Assembly (NCBI GenBank): GCA_026770595.1
Contig: MU633560.1
Coordinates: 33,500-61,376 of the forward strand
Origin: Ochromonadaceae sp. CCMP2298
Taxonomy: Eukaryota; Sar; Synurophyceae; Ochromonadales; Ochromonadaceae
Direction of reading: 5' to 3'
Length of the DNA stretch: 27,877 nucleotides
Of the stretch, positions 17,742 to 24,619 are shown piece by piece. Below the pieces are notes generated by a model, which was not told where the DNA came from, did not search any database, and saw nothing but the letters and a program-made list of their open reading frames with translations. The translations under genes were made by a program, and so were the position numbers. The stretch's first letter is position 1. The number at the start of each line of letters is the position of its first letter.

Positions 17742-18329
17742 GATCGTAGTAAGGGTAGTGTGGATGTAGGTGCATTGGCTAAGTGGTAGGCATGGTAGGA
17801 TGGTAGGATGGTAGATGTAGGTGCTTTGGCTGATACGTGTGTATCCCCTACCCCACTGTACCCAAGCAGCGGGACTTTTTCAGTCCCCCCGCCAGAATTA
17901 CTTCACAGTAGAGCACAGTAGGGCAGAGTACAGCACCGACGCCGGTTCCCGGTATGTATAATTGTTAAGAAGAGAATGTGACTATTAGGTTGCATTAATA
18001 CTATAATCGGACAGGAAATAGCAATTCCACTGTCGGACATATATTAATACAAAATTGGTTGCGAAAATATTGGTAGCAATTCCGGCTTCGGAACATTCAA
18101 AATTGGCGGTAAGTAGAGAGTGTAAGGGGGGTGAGCGGGACCTGTGCCCCATGAAAAAGTGCAATCACAGACTTTGGTCTGCGAAGACAAAAGTTCTGGG
18201 TGTCCATAAGGGTCTGCTCGGGGGGAGAATCTGTCTGTTGCAGACGTCTGCCTCAGGCAAATACTATAAAAAATTGTGTCATACGCCCCGGCTAGTATGG
18301 GTAGAGGCGCTGTGACCTATGTGTGCCAA
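17742..18329. other. Tail-to-tail intergenic region with several palindromes, globin / PX genes
   Basis: A 588-bp spacer without a supported gene. The first part holds short degenerate repeats of GGTAGGATGGTAG type and two copies of GATGTAGGTGC(A/T)TTGGCT. A 55-bp imperfect palindrome lies at 17994-18048. Further on are a small hairpin CAGAC-TTTG-GTCTG (18168-18181) and a perfect 12-bp palindrome GCAGACGTCTGC (18240-18251), followed by TGCCTCAGGCA. A structured non-coding RNA cannot be excluded, but I recognise none. Confidence 0.5.
17994..18048. repeat. 55-bp imperfect palindrome
   Basis: The outer arms are ATTAATA / TATTAAT and the inner arms TCGGACAG / CTGTCGGA (one mismatch), then GGAA / TTCC around a 7-nt loop. 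Small bulges break the stem. It could be a 3'-end hairpin or the relic of a small inverted-repeat element. No target-site duplication is evident. Confidence 0.55.
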
Positions 18330-19274
18330 TCACTGCATCAGGCCCAGGAACTCGCTGATGAGGTCGGGCGTGGGTGCTTCGAACAGCAGATCTATCAGGA
18401 ATCGCTCGATGAGGAAGCACTTGACGGCCAGGTAGTCTGTGTCCAGGCTCTTGAACCAGCGCTTGCGCTCCAGCACGCACTGCCAGCTCAGCAGAGAGTT
18501 CTTGAACGTGCTGGTGAGGTCGTCGTGGATGTTCTTGGCCAGCGTGGAGAAGTCCGAGTGCCTCTTCCACACCCCGAACGTAACTGCCGAGCGCCCGCCC
18601 AGGGACACGACGATCAGATACTCAGCGTGCACTGCCCCCCCAGAGTCGCGGATGATTCGGTAGTAGGGCAGCTGGATGGTCATGGAGGATACCTGCGCGC
18701 TGGAGAATGACTTGCTCACGGAGTTGGAGAAGGGCGACTTGCCGCGGAAGAGCACGTCCGCCCGGCTCTCCGTCTTCACGCGAATAGAGTTTTTGGAGTT
18801 CTTCTGGGGGGCCTGCTTCGTCTCCTCTGAGGGGACCTCGCTCGCGTCGAAGTTCTGCTTCCACAGATTCTCGAAATACTTGCGCTCCTGCTCGGGCTGC
18901 TGGGGTCGGCGCCCCGCGGTGCTGTACCACAGCTGCTGCGTCTCTAAGCTACTTTCGAGCACGTACATGGGCGGCTCGGTCGCCGGCGCGGGCAGCGTGA
19001 GCGCCTTCTGCAGCGGCTGGTGCGCGAAGTCGCCGAAGTCGTCTTCTATCGCGCTATGTAGTGATGGCGATTCTTGGTCCTCGAACCACCCCCAATCGAC
19101 CGAACCAACCGACTCGGACGACTCAAAGCGTTTCCTCTTCCCATTCCCGGGGCTTATCCTCCTCGCGTCGTATTTGGCAAAGGTCGGTGAGTTTTTACTG
19201 TCTGACCTCTTCTTCGCTTCGAGCGTGGCCGAGTCAAAAGAGTACGACCGCTGCGGGACATTTGTGTTGCCCAT
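18330..19274 (-). CDS. PX-domain phosphoinositide-binding protein
   Basis: A single-exon 314-residue protein starting MGNTNVPQR. The C-terminal half (about 190-314) reads as a PX domain: a beta strand with YYRII, then HAEYLIVVSLGG, then FGVWKRHSDFSTLAKNI with the typical basic Arg-His-x-x-Phe element, and later a WFKSLD segment and a CFLIERFLIDLLF helix ending in EFLGLM. PX domains bind phosphoinositides, usually PI3P, on endosomes. The N-terminal half is polar and probably disordered, containing a KRKR cluster, the acidic-aromatic motif DWGWFEDQES and a conserved-looking LETQQLWYST segment. No BAR, kinase or membrane segment is visible, so this is not a classical sorting nexin. It is divergent from the gene at 19784 and convergent with the globin gene. 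Domain call good, specific role unknown. Confidence 0.75.
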   Translation of the reverse strand: MGNTNVPQRSYSFDSATLEAKKRSDSKNSPTFAKYDARRISPGNGKRKRFESSESVGSVDWGWFEDQESPSLHSAIEDDFGDFAHQPLQKALTLPAPATEPPMYVLESSLETQQLWYSTAGRRPQQPEQERKYFENLWKQNFDASEVPSEETKQAPQKNSKNSIRVKTESRADVLFRGKSPFSNSVSKSFSSAQVSSMTIQLPYYRIIRDSGGAVHAEYLIVVSLGGRSAVTFGVWKRHSDFSTLAKNIHDDLTSTFKNSLLSWQCVLERKRWFKSLDTDYLAVKCFLIERFLIDLLFEAPTPDLISEFLGLMQ

Positions 19275-19783
19275 CCTCGAGAACTTTGTGGTTCACCTGC
19301 CTGCCTCGCCTGCTTGTCCCAATTCTTGCTCGAGCGCTCTGCCTGCTGGCACTCAGACACTCTTCGTGTCGGCGATTGCACTGCGGAAGTGTGAGTCAAC
19401 GAATATTATGACCAAACTGCGTTCAGTTCACCCGATCCCCCCCAGATTCGATCACCCAGTCAACAACAAAGAGGTGTGTCAGATTCGGTTCAAAAGCTAA
19501 TGGTGTTTCACGAATAGGCATGGTTGGTTGGTTGGTGCGGTTACAACACGTCGATCTCACGCAAATATTCACGTGACGTGGTAATATATGGGAAATTCCC
19601 CTTCAACACGGCAAGTACCGTTACGCTTCTCTGCCGTGAACAGCAGCAGCAGCAGCAGCAGCAGCAAAGCAAAGCAGAAGGTCGTAAACAAAGGAGGTGG
19701 ACTGGCGATTTTTGGGAACTTTAACGGCAAGTGGATCCCAGCCCCATTCACCATCGCGTCTGTTCGAGAGCTCTGCGCAGGAT
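19275..19783. promoter_or_regulatory. Divergent intergenic region with CACGTG site, uORF and (CAG)8
   Basis: A 509-bp head-to-head gap between the PX gene and the repeat-protein gene. A CACGTG palindrome with an adjacent second ACGTG lies at 19570-19580, a possible bHLH or bZIP site. An upstream ATG at 19588 opens a different frame that runs past the main ATG at 19784, so it could repress translation or mark an unrecognised 5' exon. A perfect (CAG)8 tract lies at 19641-19664. Several GT dinucleotides and the GCGCAG just before 19781 would allow a 5' intron, but the evidence does not decide it. Confidence 0.4.
19641..19664 (+). repeat. (CAG)8 microsatellite in the 5' leader
   Basis: Eight perfect CAG units followed by CAA. 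It lies upstream of the chosen ATG at 19784, so as annotated it is untranslated. In the overlapping uORF it would encode serines. Confidence 0.9.
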
Positions 19784-21007
19784 ATGGCGGACTACGAGTT
19801 CACCCCGCGAAGCGACGCGTCGGGGCCGTCGCAAGCCGCCACGGGCATGGCACGGGGCAGGATGCTGTCTTTGGGCATGAACAGAGTACAGTCGCAAAAC
19901 AACCGCTTCCGCCCGCAACCAAAGGTCTCGGACTACCCCTTCGACGGGGCCAGCCCGGGCCCGAGCCCGGGCCACGGGCCGGAAGGCAACGCTGAACAGC
20001 TGGAATACAGCCCGCGAAGGAATGAGTACTATAAAAAGTTCGTGGAGCACGACAGGGTGTCCCTCGCGCAGCAGAAGGCAGAACTGGAGGCAGAGCTGGA
20101 GAAGCAGAGAATGCGGGCGAAAATCGAGGCGGCGAACAAGGAGATGGATATGCCTGCCATGGAGGCGCTGGGGGTGAGCTCCGCGCATCCCTACGCGTCC
20201 CTCGACACCCCGCGGACCGAGCCAGACTCCTCGCGGGACAAGAAGAGCCGCGCGACTGAGTACATGCTGCGCCTAGACGCGGACGCCAACTCGGTCATCC
20301 AGCCCACGCGGGCGCCCTACGTGCGCGCAGGCCTAGTGGACTACGATCCCCTCAAGCCGCAGAACTACATGCCCATCGGGGCGCAGACAGATAAGGACAC
20401 GCTGCGCCGCGTCAAGCGCGAGGGGCAGGCCGCCTACCAGCAGCAGCTGGCCACAGACCTCATGACCAAGGCCGCAGTGCCGGAGCGCCAGCCAGTCGTG
20501 CGGGTGCATTCGCCGCCCTCCTCGGAGCCCGACCCCTTCGACAAACTGGGCGCGTCTCCGGACCGCCGGGCGCAGGCGCGCGTAATCCTGGAGGCCAATA
20601 GGGACGAGCTGCTGCAGCGGCTGAACGTAGCGTCGCCCGAGGAGAGGCAGAAGCGCAGGCATGGACAGTTCAGTCGGGCAGATGAGATCGCCCGCTTCGA
20701 GGAAGCACCCTATATCGCTATCGGCAGTGCCAACGAAGAATCCGCCTCCCGTGCCCGGCGCAAAGCTATGCAGGAACAGTACCTCCAGCAGCTACTGACG
20801 GACAACCCATCCTCCCCTGGGAAGGAGAGGCCTGGGGAGGAGATGCTCTACAACGTACAAAGGACTGTGCATGCAGGCGCGTCGGGGGGGGGGGAGGTGG
20901 TGGACAAGGCGCAGAAGCAGGCAGCCTATAAGCAGATGCTGGACCAGCAGCAGGCGATGAAGGGGGAGCTCACTAGGCGGGACGGGCTCAAATACGGGAA
21001 GTACTAG
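19784..21007 (+). CDS. Unrecognised charged protein with internal Y-x2-IG / Y-x-QQL repeats
   Basis: A 407-residue protein starting MADYEFTPRSD. The frame is open to GTG at 19697, but 19784 is its first ATG. I do not recognise the family. Residues about 90-118 are a likely coiled coil (AQQKAELEAELEKQRMR). Two 35-residue segments starting near 182 and 297, spaced 115 residues apart, align without gaps: Y-x2-IG, then an acidic residue, R, Q-x2-Y-x-QQL-x-TD. A weaker copy ends the protein (AAYKQMLDQQ, near 380), and NEYYKKFVEHD near 80 may be another. Short Tyr/Leu helical modules of this kind occur in some microtubule or ciliary proteins, but that link is only a guess. There is no signal peptide or membrane segment. 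It ends LKYGKY. A longer N-terminus through an upstream exon is possible. Confidence 0.7.
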   Translation: MADYEFTPRSDASGPSQAATGMARGRMLSLGMNRVQSQNNRFRPQPKVSDYPFDGASPGPSPGHGPEGNAEQLEYSPRRNEYYKKFVEHDRVSLAQQKAELEAELEKQRMRAKIEAANKEMDMPAMEALGVSSAHPYASLDTPRTEPDSSRDKKSRATEYMLRLDADANSVIQPTRAPYVRAGLVDYDPLKPQNYMPIGAQTDKDTLRRVKREGQAAYQQQLATDLMTKAAVPERQPVVRVHSPPSSEPDPFDKLGASPDRRAQARVILEANRDELLQRLNVASPEERQKRRHGQFSRADEIARFEEAPYIAIGSANEESASRARRKAMQEQYLQQLLTDNPSSPGKERPGEEMLYNVQRTVHAGASGGGEVVDKAQKQAAYKQMLDQQQAMKGELTRRDGLKYGKY

Positions 21008-21525
21008 GTGACTTATGTACATAGTACACATTACATAGTACTATGTACGAGAAAGTATGAGGCTTCAGTACTGGGCTTTTGTTCTTTTGTGTACGAAGCT
21101 TTAGGGCGTTAGACGTCAGCACGGCGTAGCGTGGGAAGAGAAGTATGGGAAGTAAAACAGACACGAGCAGGCTGCACGCTGCGGTGTTAACAGGCTCGCT
21201 CTTGTTTATTTTATTAGCAAAGCATTTCACGCGGTTAATTATGTAAAACACTTTTTAAATCTTTCCATTGATGGTGTTAAAGGAGGGTGTAAAAGGAGAG
21301 CGCTGCACTATTGCCCCAGTATCCTACTGTCCCAGGATCAGTGTGCTGTGGAAAGGGGGAATAGAACAAAAGTAGATCACAAGTAGACGTAGCTTTGCTT
21401 TCTGCTTATCTGTTTATACAATGGTAGAGAGAGGGCTAGCACGACCCATGGCGACTGCGGGTAAATTCTATAGGAGTGCCTTTATAACGTAGGAACACTC
21501 CTGACTACTCTTCCTGACTATGGGC
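21008..21525. other. Tail-to-tail intergenic region, repeat-protein / pescadillo genes
   Basis: A 518-bp AT-richer spacer between convergent genes. It begins with a strong hairpin (21017-21048) ten bases after the upstream stop codon. The rest shows no gene, no long repeat and no recognisable RNA. It presumably carries both 3' UTRs. Confidence 0.5.
21017..21048. terminator. Perfect 11-bp hairpin just after a stop codon
   Basis: The arms GTACATAGTAC (21017-21027) and GTACTATGTAC (21038-21048) are perfect reverse complements around a 10-nt loop. Position directly after the 21007 stop suggests a role in 3'-end formation or mRNA stability. That role is inference. Confidence 0.5.
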
Positions 21526-24078
21526 TCACTTCTTCGCCTTCTTCGCGCTCTTGCCCTTCCCCCCTTCCCCACCTGCCTCCTCTGCCTGCTGGCGCTTGGT
21601 CTCCAAAGCCTTAACAGCGGACTTCTTTTGCTCGATGCCGTGCTGCATGCGCCCATACAAACGAGTTGTTTTCTTACCCATCATCAGGCGAGAAAGGGCC
21701 GCGTTCTCCTCCGCCTGTAAATACGCAAGGATGATAGGATGGAAGGGAGAAGTGCAAGGAGGTAAAAAGAGTGTGGGGGTGGGGGGTAGGGGGGTAAGTG
21801 GTCGGAGTGACGAGGCGGTGGCACGTGGGCATGCATAAAGACAGGTAGTAGTGAAGAGTAGGGTGAATTGTATATATAGTATAGTGTATGGTATATAGAG
21901 TATAGTGTATGGTAGCTATCATTGTCAACGTCTCATCTGGGGGAGAGTTGGCACCACATATCTGCCAAGCGCCTAGACGCACAATGTGTCGTTACAAGTC
22001 AACAACCCCAGTCGGTAGCTGCGCAGGCGGAGGCACTTTGCAGTGACCCCCCCGTAGCGGCGCGTGGACTGCGATTCCCTTATGAACGAGGGTGCTGTGT
22101 CACTCCGGACAGCAGCAATACAAACAACATAAAACAGCACACAGGAAAGAACAACAAATAGACACAGCACAGCAAACACAGCAAACAATCTGCACTAGGC
22201 AACAGTGTAGGGATAGGGTACAGAGCAGGATGGGTACACCGGTACCGAGACAGTGTGTGGGGAGGCATGACTCACCTCCGTTACGGCCTGGATCTCAGGC
22301 GCATGTACGATCCCCTTAGGTCCCCTCCTGCCCGCAGTACCCGCCTGCTCATCCACCTCCTCCTCCTCTGCCTCCTCCTCCTCGGCCTGCGCCTTGGCCT
22401 GCTTCTGCTTCTTGCCCGCCTTAGGGGTCTCCTTGGCCTTGCGCTTGTTCGCCCTCGTGGCCCCCGCAGCCTCCGCCGCCTCCTCGTCCTCCTCCTCTTC
22501 CTCCTCCTCCACCACCTCAACCGCCTCCTCCTCCGCTGCGGGCAAACCCTTGCTAACATTCTGCAGTTTCTGGATCTCCTCTCTGTACCTGGGCACATAT
22601 CCCTCCTTCTCGTCGTCCACGAAGGGAGACAAATGGGGGGGCAGCTTGGCACCCGGGCGGTACGCGTGCGCAGGCAGCGCCACGCCCGCATTGATGCAGT
22701 CGAAGATCCACTGCGGCTGTACGTACTCACGCTGCAAGCTCACGCCCTGCTGCGGCCGGTCAACCACGTGGTGCGTTACACGCGGGTCCGTCGCGCTGTA
22801 GGGGGACTGGGGCCCGTCCCATCCCACCTTGGCGCCGAAGGACACAGTGCACAGCTGCATCCACTCCAGCGGCACCTCGCGGTTGAAGAAGAACACGTAA
22901 CTGCTAAATAGGCGCTTCAGGGGTGCGTCCGACTGCGACGCGAAGACTTTTCGCTCGATCTCGTCCTCCTCGTCCTCCTCCACCACGCCCCCCAGCCCGC
23001 CCAGCGCCTGCTCCAGAGGCGCCGCCAGCAGACCCAACTCCTCGTCCTCCTCGTCCTCATCCCCGTCCATTTCGTTCAGCAGCTTGGGCAGGGCGGCGAT
23101 GGCGGCCGCGGAGGTAGCGTGCTTGGCGCTCTTAGTGGCCTTCTTCACCTCCGGTTCCGCCTCCACCACCTCCTCCTCCTGCTGATCGCCCTCAGTAGGC
23201 AGACGGTCTGACTTCAATGCCATGAGCAGACAGCCCTCCTGGTCTAGGTGCTTGTCCACCTTGGGGGGGTAGCACAGGCCCTGGGAAGAATAGAGCTTGA
23301 ACAGCACGAACTGCAAAAAGACCTCGTAGAACTCGAGGAATGTAAGCATCACCCTCGTGTCTACTTCCTTCGGAACCGTCTGCGTGAACTGGTGAGGCGC
23401 CAGCCATGTGATGGGCTCGCCCATAACCTCCGCCTGGAAGTAAACCCCCTTCACCGAGACGAATACCTTCGACAGTGTGCGCGACTTGGAGATATAGTAC
23501 TGCCACTGCCGCACCAGCTGGCAGCAGTTGCGGGTGCGGTCTGCGGTGACGCGTCCGGCCGAGGGCATGCTGGCGAACAGGTGCACCATGCACAAAGCAT
23601 CGTCCAGGTCGCGCAACGCGTCAATAAACCGCGGGTAGCGCTCTTTCACTAGGTGGTCTAGGGTGATTTGCGGCTTCAGCTCGTCCTTACGCCGTGCCTC
23701 GTCGAACTGACTGCGCCCCGCTGCCTTTCGGATCTTCTTCATGAAGGACTTGAAGTCGCGGAACTTCTTCAGCAGCGGCTCGTGCATAATGTGGGAGATT
23801 TCTTTGATGTCGTAGTAGACCTTGTCGTTGCCCTTGAGGCCCTTGGTGGGCACGCGCGGGTACACGCCCTTGAGGATGCAGAGGCGGCGGAAGTCCTTCA
23901 GGGTGATCTGCAGCTTCTTCAGCGCCGCAGAGCGAGTGACGAACTCGGTGTTCGGGCCCATGGTTCCCTCCTTCACCTTCTTGCCCATGCGACTCGCCTT
24001 GCGCTTGGAGTTGAACTTGGACGTCACATTGGCCTTGATGGACTTCTTCTTCGTCTTGCCCTCCGTGCGGTTGCCCAT
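21526..24078 (-). CDS. PES1: Pescadillo homologue, two exons
   Basis: Exon 1 is 24078-22276 (601 codons) and exon 2 is 21714-21526, giving 663 residues. Pescadillo is part of the PeBoW complex needed for 27S/32S pre-rRNA processing and 60S subunit assembly in the nucleolus. The Pescadillo N-terminal domain carries the diagnostic FRRLCILKGVYPRVP, KERYPRFIDALRDLDDAL and KVFVSVKGVYFQAEV. A BRCT domain follows at about 385-490 (FSSYVFFFNREVPLEW, later PQWIFDCINAG). Acidic and basic tracts follow. The exon border is GAG|GTGAGT at 22276/22275, and the acceptor is TTTACAG before 21714; both junctions fall between codons. Exon 2 encodes MMGKKTTRLYGRMQHGI, the conserved pescadillo C-terminal motif, which confirms the join. 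Without splicing the frame would read on to 22195 as unrelated sequence. The N-terminus is longer than usual; Met31 or Met40 are alternative starts. Confidence 0.95.
21715..22275 (-). other. Intron of the pescadillo gene (561 bp)
   Basis: GTGAGT donor and TTTACAG acceptor on the minus strand. It is about seven times longer than the two LarC introns. It contains G- or C-rich microsatellite-like DNA and an AT-rich direct repeat AGTATAGTGTATGGTA at 21878-21893 and 21899-21914 (21-bp offset). No nested gene is apparent. Confidence 0.85.
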
Positions 24079-24487
24079 CCTCGCTGCAGGTCCTCGGTCC
24101 GAGAGAAAGAACTAAGCGCCGAGTGTGTCGGATACGGGTGAGTGGCCACCCAGAATCGCTTGAGAAAACTGCAGGGCGAGGGCGAATGCGCTTGGGGGCA
24201 GGCTCTAAGATAGATAGATCCCTCGGCTCTCCTCCCTCTTCCATCGCTTCGCGTCTGCTCGAATGAATGAGTGGCCTGGGCAAAACCGTGCACAGATGAA
24301 CAGTACGTACTCTGACACTGTACGTACGTACTATTCATGACATCTTCATTGTCAACTTTTGCCAGCACACCCAAAATCTCACCAAGATCGAGAGGCTTGG
24401 CTTCTCATTCAGAGGCTTCTCATTCACAGGCGTCGTTCTATCCTTGCGAGCGTGGATCCATCGCTCAGACTCTCTCGTCCCTGCACC
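24079..24487. promoter_or_regulatory. Divergent intergenic region, pescadillo / LarC genes
   Basis: A 409-bp head-to-head gap. It contains an inverted repeat AGTACGTAC (24302-24310) / GTACGTACT (24324-24332), part of a GTAC-rich cluster, and a short AGATAGATAGATC run near 24210. The first copy of the 84-bp tandem duplication begins at 24452, before the first LarC ATG. A shared bidirectional promoter is likely from the arrangement; no core promoter motif is certain. Confidence 0.4.
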
Positions 24488-24619
24488 ATGAGCGGGCGTG
24501 TGGCCTACATCGACTGTTTTAGCGGGGTGGCTGAGGTGGATCCATCGCTCAGACTCTCTCGTCCCTGCACCATGAGCGGGCGTGTGGCCTACATCGACTG
24601 TTTTAGCGGGGTGGCTGGG
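24452..24619 (+). repeat. 84-bp tandem duplication spanning the LarC start codon
   Basis: The copies 24452-24535 and 24536-24619 are identical except for one base (A at 24534, G at 24618). The unit includes the leader, an ATG and the first 16 codons. The length is 28 codons, so both ATGs (24488 and 24572) are in the same frame. The near-identity points to a recent event or to an assembly artefact. Confidence 0.95.

Noticed and set aside
18330-19274. N-myristoylation of the PX protein (Met-Gly-Asn start)
   Set aside because: The residues after Gly (Asn-Thr-Asn-Val-Pro) lack the small residue at position 5 of the consensus and have Pro at position 6.
19697-19783. 29-residue N-terminal extension of the repeat protein from a GTG codon
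   Set aside because: GTG starts are not expected in a nuclear gene, and the first ATG in frame is at 19784.
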